Source of the DNA: Cryptomeria japonica
Lineage: Eukaryota > Streptophyta > Pinopsida > Cupressales > Cupressaceae
Length of the DNA: 64,000 bases
Reading direction: 5' to 3'
Assembly: GCF_030272615.1 (NCBI RefSeq)
Contig: NC_081406.1
Span: forward strand, 479,596,900 to 479,660,899
The notes beneath the pieces are model-generated. The model was not told the origin of the DNA and ran no database searches. It was given only the letters and a program-made list of their open reading frames with translations. Of the stretch, positions 33,165 to 43,500 are shown one piece after another; positions within the stretch are counted from its first letter, which is position 1; every line of letters starts with the position of its first letter. Position numbers and translations under genes: made by a program.

Positions 33165-34744
33165 GAGGACCTAGGCGTGTTGCAGTTACGCGAGAGACAT
33201 CCGGGACATAGGGGTTGTGGGATCGGTTAACAGAGGCAGAGATTGATTGTATTGCCATGACTGGATTATATGATGTGATGCACATGCCTATGATTTGGAT
33301 GAATCACGGATTGATTACGGCATTAGCAGAGTGGTGGCACAACGAGACGTGCACCTTTCATCTAGTATAGGGGGAGATGACAGTGACCCTGGAGGATGTG
33401 TGGCGCATCCTGCAGATTCCGATTCGGGGGGAGCTGGTCACGTATGACAGATCATGGGGGACTCTAGCAGTTCAGAGGTTCTTTGATGAGGATGTGTTCA
33501 TTGATGATGGCTTTATTGCGTGGGAGGAGATAGCTGCATTATACAAGCCTTTACCAACAGTTCTATCAGGTATTGTGGGAGGACTTTTGTGTCCAGACAG
33601 GCGATCACATGGTTTGGCCATGGGGTGGGGGCAAGTGATCAAGATGATGATTACCGAGGGGACCCGATTTTCTTGGGGGTCATGCGTGCTAGCGCACCTG
33701 TATCAGGAGCTTCATGAGGTGGTTTACCAAGGGAGGGGTTCCTTAGCAGTGGGAGTGATGTTGCTTCATATTTGGGCCTGGGAGCACCTACCAGTGACTC
33801 GACCAGTGAGTCTTAGGTTCTATGTAGTAGACTAGTTGTATATGTTTATATATAGCGACATGATGAGTCAGCCCCACCTGGGGAAGTTAGAGTGGTGGCG
33901 ATGCGCATTAGATGATTTGGATGCAGTTATATGGCGACCATACCGAGAGTGCGAGCCCTTGGATGATGATACAGAGGCACTTCCCTATGTGTTCATGACC
34001 CGATTTCTCATTGGGAGGACCTCGTACCATGTAGAGAGATAGGAGCCAAGGAGAGTGATGAGGCAGTTTGGACAGCAGTAGGGACTGCCTAGTGGATTAG
34101 GGGAGTATGCTTAGGTGATTCAGGAGAGATATGCATGGGGGCCAGTGCTGTCGTATGACCAAGCACTAGCAGAGTTTTGGATGCTGCAAGCATGACCTTG
34201 GGACATACGACTAAGGGTCGTGGATGCAGGGGTATCAAATGAGTACACACAATACCAGGCGGCACATCTGATTCTATGGATATCCGATCCAGCAGAGTTG
34301 GTGCCTGATTTTGAGGATGAGAGGGGATGGAGATGGAGGAGGGTAGGAGGTCGAGGATCAAGGGTAGGTGGAGGAGGGAGAGGAGATGGTGGAGATGGTG
34401 GAGATGGAGGAGGAGGTGGTGGAGGAGGTGGTGGTTTGGGGATTTGGATTCAGTGGAGAGGGAGAGGTGGACTGCCACTACGGATATCATAGGGATCGTT
34501 GATACAGGGAGGAGTTAGACTGGGTGGTAGAGGTATGGAGAGGGAGATCTCGATGGACACAGGGGAGAGAGATACTGGAGAGGGTGGTACAGGTGAGGTT
34601 GCTATGGATACCAGGGAGGCAGGCCAGATCAGAGCGATCACAGAGGGTGCAGAGCAGTGGGGGTGTGATGGGTCCTCTATGGAGGGAGAGATCAGGGGAT
34701 GCAGAAGTGAGTGGGGGTTTGATGGGGCCTCCACGGAGAGATAG
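33165..34744 (+). pseudogene. GyC antisense PMD gene, exon 2
   Basis: Begins GAGGACCTAGGCGTGTTGCA. It reads EDLGVLQLRERHPGHR, shifts frame near 33210, then continues in one frame to 34744: GLWDRLTEAEIDCIAMTGLY, GLITALAEWWHNETCTFHL, GEMTVTLEDVWRILQIP, GTRFSWGSCVLAHLYQEL and IWAWEHLPVTRP. These are PMD-family features. Stops include 33368, 33833, 34040 and 34490. The C-terminus is low-complexity Gly/Arg/Asp (about 34310-34480). At about 525 codons it is close to full length for such proteins. The function of the retroelement copy is unknown; suppression of host silencing is only a hypothesis from host PMD roles. Confidence 0.8.
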
Positions 34745-36192
34745 ATTAGATGGTGTGGGGACTAGTGGGGGATCAGGTGGCGATGGTGGTACAGCATCTA
34801 GCCAGAGTGGCATCTGAGAGAGCATTTTTGCATATATGTATTATATCATTGTTTATTTTTGGATTGTATCTTGGATGGCTCTTGGTAGCCAATTTTGTAG
34901 ACTTCATTATACTCTGATATATGAGATGATATATATGAGGAGATCCCCTATTTTGATGATATGCATTTGATATGTATGGATGTTTATGCAGGATGATGAG
35001 TTATTGCTTAGATGGATATGTGTACATGTATGCATTTGATGAGATGTTTCTTATATGCATGTTTTTATGATAATTTATGATGTTGAATACTAACATATGA
35101 ATGCAGGTTTATATATGTATGATTTTTTTGATTTTGATGTAATGCTTTATGTATGTAATGCCATGATGATGATGTATGCTTATGATGATTTATGAACAAG
35201 ATTTTGGTGTTTCCTATTTTGATAAAATGATGAGATAATTTATGCGATGAGGTTAATGCAATGTTTGAATGAATGGTGTTATGTATGGATATGTATCTAG
35301 ATGTTTTTAAATGAATGTACTATGGATAAACAAAATGTAAAGTACAAATGTTTAGATGATAATGTCTAGGTGAATGCCTATGTATGAGGGATATATAAAT
35401 AACATGAACCAATGTGTTTTGGAAACAAATGGTTTTATGATTCTAAATAACCTGATATAAATAACCCATAAATCAATCAAGTATTTGATAGCTTAAACAG
35501 AATTTTCTTGTCAAAGAAAATGATATCATGTCTTTGTTTTGGTAAGGAAGGATGCATCCTTGTTGAAGACAGTTTGAGTGTGTTGATGTTAATTGTTTGG
35601 TTTGATTGATAAGTGGTCATTTTGTTGAGTATGTTGCAATGTTTGTTTGATATCCGCATTGAAAAATGTATGTACAGGGTGTTGCCATGTTTTTGTTTGA
35701 TTTTCGTTGTTTTATGATGTTTTTGGATTTTTGTGAGACAATTTTAAATGTTTTTGGTATTTTGTGAGATAGTTTTGAATGTAGAACTCAATGAATCATA
35801 AGTAATGTAGAATCCACCTCCATCAATAGGTTAAGGGGATTGCCCCAAAGTTTAGACATGACTATGAAAAAGTAGGATGCAAGACGCATGAAGTACTTTC
35901 TTTGATTACAGATTAAATAACAAGCCATGGTTTGGATGGATGGATGTGTGTATGTATGAATGTGATCGCAACGAGCCTGAAAGATAATGGAGCCATAGTC
36001 TTTACGAGTGGCACCTGTTTGCCAGGTTGTTACCATCGCACTTACCCAAGGTGCCACCGGAGTGGTTGTTCACCATTTGGATGTATGATTTTTCTTTACT
36101 ATTTTGATGTTTTTGTGTTTTCTTCAGGTCATTTATCTAGATATTTTTGGTATTTTTGCCAGTATGTAAGGGAGCCTGATGCTCTATGCAGC
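34745..36192. other. GyC spacer between antisense gene and pol
   Basis: About 1.4 kb, AT-rich, with TATGATG/GTATGTATG low-complexity sequence at about 34815-35790. Two convergent units, pol from the right and PMD from the left, would end here, so both transcript ends should lie in it. ORFs on either strand look accidental. Confidence 0.55.
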
Positions 36193-37260
36193 TTATGTAT
36201 AAAATATTTTCAGGTGCATATTGTTGATTGGATCTACGAGTGGTTCTCCTTCTGATGTAGCCAACTGATATGCCCCGGACCCAAATACAGCAATGACAAC
36301 ATATGGGCCCAGCCAGTTTGATTCAAACTTTCCCTGATATTCTCTATTTGGTTGGTTGCGAGGATTCTCTTGGAGAACAAGATCACCTACCTCAAATGTA
36401 CGAGGTCTAACTTGATGATTATAACTTCTACTCATGCACTGCTAATAGGCTTTGAGATGGTTATATGCAGCTTGTCGCTTCTCATCAAGTAACTCTAAGT
36501 CTTGAAGATGGAATATTCTATAGGCTTCATCATCAATGAGATTATGCAAGGAAACCCGTAGTGATGGTATCTTGACCTCAATAGGCAAGATAGCTTCTGC
36601 ACCATAGACCAATGAATAAGGAGTTGCACCTGTAGGGGTTCGAATGCTAGTTCGATATGTCCATAGTGCTGGATTTAGTTGAACGTGCCAATCATGGGTA
36701 GCATCATTGACTGTCTTCTTGAGGATTCTTAATATGTTCTTATTTGATGCTTCGGCCTGACCATTGCCTTGTGGGTAATAGGGAGTGGAAAAATAGTGTT
36801 GGATGTGAAATTTCTCACAAAGTTCACAGACATCCTAATTTTTGAAAGGAAGATCGTTATCTGTGATGATGGACATGGGTACACCATAGCAGCAGATGAT
36901 GTAATTAAGGATGAATGAGGCAATCTGCTTGTCGGTGACTTGGGTAAGTGGAACAGCTTCGATCCACTTTGTGAAATATTCGGTGGTAGTAATAATGAAT
37001 TTGTGGCCATTGGATGAAGATGGATGGATTTTACCCACAAGGTCAAGGCCCCATTGAAAAAAAGGCCATGGTGTCATGATTGGTTGCAATTCCCGTGTCG
37101 GTGCATGTATCAGGTCTCCATGAACTTGACATTTCTTGCATTTTCTGACAAAGTAGTAGGAATCTTTTTCCATAGATGGCCAATAGTATCCATTGCGCAA
37201 GAGTTTCTTGGCCAATGACGGACCACTTGAGTGAGTCCCACAAATTCCTTCATGTACCTC
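36193..37260 (-). pseudogene. GyC integrase
   Basis: The zinc-binding HHCC is complete (VHEGICGTHSSG and CKKCQVHGD), the catalytic Asp residues are in FFQWGLDLVG (about 37043) and MSIITDND, and Glu is in NGQAEASNK. The C-terminal part reads FEVGDLVLQENPRNQ, then WLGPYVVIAVFGSGAYQL, and ends NNMHLKIFYT. Stops occur at about 36835 and 36440. No chromodomain follows, as usual for Tat elements. Confidence 0.9.
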
Positions 37261-37644
37261 TTCCAAGGCCTTTGTTATCTCATCTTGTTCCAAATATTGA
37301 AGGAGAGTACCATCAAGACTGCATCGGTATAGGGTTTCAGCAATAATGGTATATCGAGCAGTTCGGTGAATGAAGGTTTTATGTTGGTTATTCGATTGGT
37401 TGGGAGGAAGGGTGTGATCGCAGAGATAGGTGTAGGATTCACCGTACCATGGGGATTCAGAACCGACAAGGTGACATATCATTTCAGATTCGGGGATATC
37501 ATAAGCGGGGATCCAAAGCTGTTCTACCAAGAACTCGTAGCATGTTGAATTTTGTGGAAGATCTAGGAAAGATGCGATGGTAGCCATAGCGTCAACGGCT
37601 TGATTCTGATCTCTGGGTATCTGCTCAAAAGTGATAGTAGTAAA

Positions 37645-37944
37645 TTATGCCTTTAGATTGTCCACCATTTGCTTATATGGCATGAGTTTATCATCCTTGG
37701 TCTGATATTCATCTGTTGCTTGTCGAATGACTAGTTCTGAGTCGCCATATACTTGTAGTTCTTGTAATTTCCATTGTACAGCTAGCCTGAGTCCTGTGAT
37801 CAAGGCCTTATACTCTGCTATGTTGTTGGTGCATGGAAATGTGAGCCTGTAAGACTTTGAGATGTTGTCACCTTGAGGTGTGATAAACAGAATGCCTGCC
37901 CCTGAGCCATGCCTAGTGTATGAACCATCAAAGTATAGTTTCCA
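37645..37944 (-). pseudogene. GyC second (archaeal-type) RNase H domain
   Basis: WKLYFDGSYTRHGSGAGI, NNIAEYKALITGL and VYGDSELVIRQ carry the D-E-D catalytic residues, all intact. A second RNase H of this type between the first and the integrase is the signature of the Tat lineage of plant Ty3/gypsy elements. Confidence 0.88.
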
Positions 37945-38029
37945 TGGTTGTGTTGTTGTGATCATGAATATCTCTTCATCTAGAAAATTGGAAATGAGAG
38001 GATGGTCACCTATGAGGGGTACATCGGCC

Positions 38030-38532
38030 AACTGATCTGCAATAAATTGTCCTTTGATAGCTTTACGGTCCATGTACTCGATGTCAAATTCACTTAGAAT
38101 CATCACCCATTTGGCCAAGTGGCCTGTCAATGCTGCTTTGCTAAGTAAATACTTGAGTGGATCAATCTTTGCAATGAGATGTACCTTGTGTGTTAACAGA
38201 TAGTGCCTCAATTTTGTGGCTGCTAAGATTACTGCTAGGCAAGCTTGCTCAATAGGTGTGTAATTGAGTTCATAGCCAGCCAATGTTCAAGAAATGTAGT
38301 AAATAGCACACTCTTTTCCTTCTGCATTATGTTGTGTCAGTAGTACACCCAATGTTGTACTTGTTGTTGAGATATAGAGTAACAGAGGTCTGCTTGGATC
38401 TAGTGGTATCAGTAATGGTGTATTCATGAGATAGTCTTTGAGCATCTGGAATGCTTGCTGGCATCTGGCATCCCATTGAAAGCGGATGTTCTTATGTAGC
38501 AGGTGTGTGAATGGGTGACACTTATCAGCCAA
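38030..38532 (-). pseudogene. GyC first RNase H domain
   Basis: FQWDARCQQAFQMLKDYL, then LLLYISTTSTTLGVLLTQ, ELNYTPIEQACLAVILAATK and DIEYMDRKAIKGQFIADQLA: the retroviral RNase H/connection region. The usual first catalytic Asp is Ser in LYISTT, so this copy is probably inactive, and a stop lies at 38284. Confidence 0.82.
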
Positions 38533-38639
38533 TTGTGCAATGAATCTTTAGATGGATTGAAGCCACCCTTGTAATGTCCTTAGCTGACTGATATTCTTTG
38601 GTGGTGGCATGTCCATGATTGCTTTTACCTTTGTTGGGT

Positions 38640-39270
38640 CGACCTCAATACCTTTTCTTGAGACAATGTATCCTAGAAGCTTCCCGAAAGTTACTCCAAA
38701 GACACATTTCTTTGGGTTGAGTCAAACATGGTATTGTTCTAGTCTATCAAAGATTTTATCTAATATGTTGAGATCCCCTTCTCTGGTGAGTGATTTTGCA
38801 AGTAAGTCATCAACATAATCTTCCATCATAGTATGCATCATGTCATGGAAGATGGTGGTCATGGCTCGTTGATAGATCGCCCCTACATTTTTGAGACCGA
38901 AAGGCATTACATTCCAGCAATATGTGCCCCATGGACATGTGAAGGTTGTTTTATGTTGATCTTCTGGTGCGATCTTTATCTGATTGTATCCTGAAAAGCC
39001 ATCCATGAGGGAGAAAATGGCATGTCCTGCTGTCAGATCCACTATGATGTCGATATTTGGTAGGGGGAAGTCATCCTTAGGACATGCCTTATTTAGATCT
39101 CTGAAGTCAGTACAAATGTGGATGCCCCCTTTTGGTTTGCCGATAGGCACAATGTTGGAGATCCATTCTGCATAATCAATTGGTCTAATGAAACCAACAT
39201 CTAGGAGTTTCTTGAGTTCTATTTTGACTAGCACTGCAATTTGAGGATGCATCTTATGAAGCTTCTTCTT
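38640..39270 (-). pseudogene. GyC reverse transcriptase domain
   Basis: RNA/DNA-directed DNA polymerase. Visible: DVGFIRPIDYAEWISNIVPI, GIHICTDFRDLNKACPKDDF, FSLMDGFSGYNQI, GTYCWNVMPFGLKNVGAIYQ, and the catalytic YVDD at 38806-38817, which is intact. The TDFRDLNKACPKD wording is that of the plant Tat lineage. Confidence 0.92.
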
Positions 39271-40581
39271 GACAGGTTTGGCTCTTTCTACTACAGTGAG
39301 GTGATGCATGACTAAATCAGGATCAAGCCCAGGCATGTCTGCATATGACCATGCAAAGTTGATCTGACACTGTTGAAAGAACTCTATAAATTTAGGTTGT
39401 TCTTCTGGAGTGAGAAGAGATGCCAGATGTATGAGGTGAGGATTTTTAGGAGTCTCCACATTATATTCTTTGGTTTCCTCAATGAGAATCATTGATCATT
39501 CCTGTTGTGTACTAGCAGGGAGAATGCCAAACCCTTCATCCTCAGGTGCCTCAGAGAGGTTTTCACCATTGGATACGCTCTTTCTTTTTATTTTTGTTAG
39601 ATCAAATAGTGCCACGATGTGGTTTTCACTGGAAGATCAATGTTTTATCGTTATATTTTTGCAGCTGAAAGGTTTGGCATCCACCTCAAAGTATCCTGTG
39701 CTATTTAGTTCTATGGTGAATCCAGCTTTATGATCCCTGCTTGGTAAGTTATCCCTTAATTCCAAAAAGTCAATGATGGCCTCATCGTTTTGGAAGAAGT
39801 CAAGACATGGGGGATTTGGTTGGTTCCATTCAATGAGTTCAGGGTGAATAATGGGCATTACTTTATCGATTAGGTTAAGTGTGTTAGATGTATTGAAGAG
39901 GGTTAAGACATTGTGGTGAAGTTCGTTAATGGTACTCTCCCTATCAGAATTAGGCATAGGACGAGACATAGGGTCTATGGAAGGGGTTTCCAGTTCAAGA
40001 ACCCAAGTGGTCTTTATCTGTGCTTCTCCGTAAACAGGGATGTCTTTGCATGGTGGAGGTAGTGATGTGTCTTCTTCATCTGAAGTGTTGAGCTATACAG
40101 AATCAAATTCCCACTCATGTGAGTCAGTCTCTAAGTCACTTTCCAGCATCCGCTTACTATACCATACTGGGATGTCCTTTGAGTTAAATACTGCAGGTGT
40201 GATTGGTTGATGTACCTTTGTAGTGATCGGTGCTGCAGGAAGGTCGATGGGGATTAAGGAATCCAATACGGGGAATATTGGTAGTGTTGACTCAGTTGCT
40301 TCTGCTGGAACTGTTGGTGTCGTAGATGCTGTTGCGGGTTCTGATACAGTTGCTGCTGCTAATGGTGCTATTGATGTTGTTGTTGTTGCTAATGGGATTA
40401 CTGGTTTGATTGGTGGGATGATTGGCATTGTAGATGGTGGTGTTGGGATTTTGAGCCTCGGTGGGGCAGTTGTGATGGTGTTTGATGCTGCTTTGATAAT
40501 GAAAGGTGTCATTTTTCCAGTAGGCTGACATAATGGTTTGCTGGGTTTTCCTTTGAATTTGAGTTTAGGAAAGATCTCTTT

Positions 40582-40710
40582 TTCAAAGCCTAGGCCTGTA
40601 TTACCTTTGGGCTTTAATTCTGATAGTAGAGGTTCATGTCGTCCTTGTTTGCAATATCCCAAAGCACTCTGACCATCATACCCCATTCTTTGCATAATGA
40701 GGAGACCTTT
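40582..40710 (-). other. GyC G-patch-like motif between protease and RT
   Basis: YGKGLLIMQRMGYDGQSALG, then KPKGNTGLGFE, has the spaced aromatic and Gly residues of a G-patch. GyD shows the equivalent MGYSGIGPLGKHQE and KTGLEYH near 56045-56155. Such motifs bind RNA helicases or nucleic acid in other retroelements; a role here is inferred. The long region to 40093 is rich in Pro, Thr and Ala (for example AAPITTKVHQPITPA). Confidence 0.6.
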
Positions 40711-40875
40711 GCCATACTGATCTGTAGGAACCTTAACTTGCGGTATATCAGTGGTGATGGGATCTTTATAGATCCATTCCACTAAGTCCTCATCTTGGGT
40801 TTCTTCTTCTTGACTCTTTCCAAGGATGAAAGGTGTTAAAGCACATGCTAGCATGATTAGTGGTTGTTGGAGTAA

Positions 40876-41502
40876 CTATTGTGGTTTACCATGTGTTCTA
40901 GGTGAAGTGGGCATTTGTCCCACACAAAAGAGTTGACTCAAGTTGTATTCCCCACGACCTTCCTCTGCTATTTTCATTTTAAGCTTTTCTTGCTTTGGTA
41001 TAGTGGTGTTTGAACTGGCAAGAGAGGCGGGACTTATATATGATGTGGAGGAAATGGCTTCTCTATTATTAGGAATGGTAATCTCTTGTTGATGCCTGAT
41101 ATTATGGCAATATGCAAAGGGATTTGCATCGCCCAGGATCGTGATCTCTACACCGTTATGTGGGAACTTGATACATTGATAATAAGTAGATGGAACGGCT
41201 TGCATGGCATGTATCCAAGGTCTTCCTAACAATAGATTGTATGGCAGAGGAAGGTCCAAAACCTGACAGATGATGTGTTTTACCATAGGGCCCACTCGGA
41301 TTGGTAGTACCACCACTCCTTTGGATGAACGCTCTGCATTGTCATAGGCTTTGATTGTGATCTTTTTGCGAGGATCCACTGATTCTATAGCATATCCCAA
41401 TGTTGTGACCAACTGTAGGGTACAAATATTTAGGCCTGCTCCATTATCGATCAAGACTCGCTTGATCCTATGCTGGTTAATAAAGCCTTCAATGTGTAGC
41501 AA
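40876..41502 (-). pseudogene. GyC protease domain
   Basis: Retroviral-type aspartic protease. KRVLIDNGAGLNICT holds the active-site triad as D-N-G (about 41460-41430), followed by [10 protein letters not shown], a conserved stretch of plant gypsy proteases. It would cleave the polyprotein. The same segments occur in GyD at 55300-55560. Confidence 0.8.
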
Positions 41503-41967
41503 AGCATTATGAGGTTGCTAGAAGGAAGACTTGTCACTTTCAAAAAAAGTGAGACAAGGTGATGACTTTAGACTTCCAACCATGGCTTGAAATTCGTTTG
41601 TATTCAAGTTTGCAGGGACTGATGCCTCTTGGAGTGCTTGATCCAAGATTGTTTTATGAGATGGCGATAGGTGCAATAGCTCTAAAATGGAGATAAGCAT
41701 AGGCATTTTGTCCAATTGTTCCACAAGATTGTACTGCTTTGGGATGGAGGTGGTGCCTTGTGGAGCTGCCTTTATGGTAACCTTGTCGTGACATGTAACA
41801 ACATTGCAATTGGAGTTGGGATTTTTGATGGTTATAGTTGCAACTTGTTCACTGGCATCATACAGGTGATTTACAGTGTAATTATATGCAGCCTACGTAT
41901 AATCTGTGGTATTAGTGCCTCTCCTGGAAGTGGAAGGACCCCTTTGATCTTGTGATGGAAGTGGATT

Positions 41968-43500
41968 TTTGAACATTAGATGATCATTGTTTGTTGTTTT
42001 TGGGTCATGTCCTTCTATTTCAATTTCACCTCAGTCAATAAGATCTTGAATAAGATCTTTCAATTGGTGACAATTACTTGTCTTGTGTCCTCTCCCTTGG
42101 TGGAAATCATAGTGTTCAGTATCTTGCCACCATGCGGGTTTGACCTAAGGCTCATAGTTTGATGTTTTAGGTAAAGTGACCAAATTTTGAGAAATGAGTT
42201 GTCGCAATGCTATTTCAATGGGTTCCCCTAAGGGAGTGTATGTTCATTTTTGTTTTTGCTGACGAGGTCTAGGTTCATCATGAGATGTGATGTGACCTTG
42301 ATTGGAAGGAACATTTGTGTTATTCTGAGGTGGAGGATTTTGTCCTGCAAATCGAACCACAGGTTGTGCACTTTTTATAGTCCTGGCATCCACAACCCCA
42401 TCGTTGACGATATTCTTGTTTTTGTTCCAGAAGCTTAGTTTATCACTATTGAAGCATGGGCGAGGACTTTCCTTTGGTTCATTATAGATTTTGATAAGTC
42501 CTTTCTTGATGAGGGCCCGCTCACATTTCAAACCCTTGGTGATCATATCATTAAAAGAGTCTGTGTCTTTGACATCCAGGTGAAATTCCATTTCTTCGTT
42601 TAAGTTGGAAATGAATATTTTTACTAGTTCTCATTCAGGTAACTGAAGAGAATGTCTGCTAGACATTTGACACCATCGTTGCAGGAATACTAAGAATAGT
42701 TCACCTGGTTTTTGTTTAGTGTTGCACAGATCAGCCATGGTGATGTCGCGTTCAATGTTATGAGAGTAATGAGCTAGGAACTTCTGGATGAGTTCCTCAA
42801 ATGTTCTAATGCCACCTGATAGTTGGGAAAACCATGATGTAGTTGTTTCGCCCAAGCTTTGGGGAAAAAGGTGCATTAGGTATGTGTCTTCATATGCCAC
42901 TTCGAGGCAAGCGGAATGAAATTCTCTGACATGATCACAAGGATCTCCCTTTCCTGCATATTTTTCAAATTTGGGTGTTTCAAATCCTTGTGGAAAGGGT
43001 GGCATATAAATATTCCTATCAAAAGGATAGGGATAGATGTCATTGAGTGAGAATTGGTTAGTTTTGACATGACTATGAAGTTGTTGGGCGAGATTCTTGA
43101 CTTGTTGCCGCAACATCTCCATTTCATTTGGAGGAGGAGGTGGTGGGTTACCTCGAGGAATGTTATATCTGATGGGATCTCTACCTCTTTCCTCTTCATG
43201 GTGACTTTGTTGTTCTGGATCTTGTCTTAATTGGGCTAGATCAAAGTCAGAGGGGAGTTTTGCTCCTTCTTGAGTGAGCTTTAAAAAGTGACTATCCGCA
43301 TTGCTCCTGATTATTTCATCAAAAAGTCTGTTAAAGAGAGGGTTATGCTAGGCCCTTTCTATTGTTGCAGGAGTGGGAGTACTTGGGTTTTCGTCATTTG
43401 CATTTCCTCCAAGTGCTTCTTGAAATTCATTGAGATTTTCCTCTTCTTCTTCTTCCATTTCTATTTCTCATTGCCTTGACTGTGATTGGGTTTGGGCCAT
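41968..43500 (-). pseudogene. GyC gag
   Basis: The capsid/nucleocapsid part. The N-terminus is acidic (EMEEEEEENLNEF), followed by a Pro run (NPPPPPPNEMEM), DIYPYPFDRNIYMPPFP, FETPKFEKYAGKGDPCDHVR and SLGETTTSWFSQL, typical of plant gypsy gag. The knuckle region reads HYDFHQGRGHKTSNC near 42110. GyD has CEYHRNKGHTTNNC here, so the first Cys is Tyr in GyC and zinc binding would be lost. The gag end is approximate. Confidence 0.85.

Larger units (their letters stand above)
36193..43500 (-). pseudogene. GyC gag-pol polyprotein, one frame with many stops
   Basis: A single frame runs 7.3 kb (about 2,436 codons) from ATG at 43500 to the stop at 36193. All recognisable segments lie in the same register, and I found no frameshift. 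It is interrupted by roughly twenty stops, mostly at positions where TAA, TAG or TGA fits decay of CAA, CAG, CGA or TGG. Domain entries follow separately. Uninterrupted register with many nonsense changes suggests decay mainly by C-to-T and G-to-A substitution. Confidence 0.92.

Noticed and set aside
34327-34825. Several overlapping ORFs in the Gly/Arg-rich region
   Set aside because: Shadows of the low-complexity tail of the PMD gene; only the frame continuous with exon 2 is kept.
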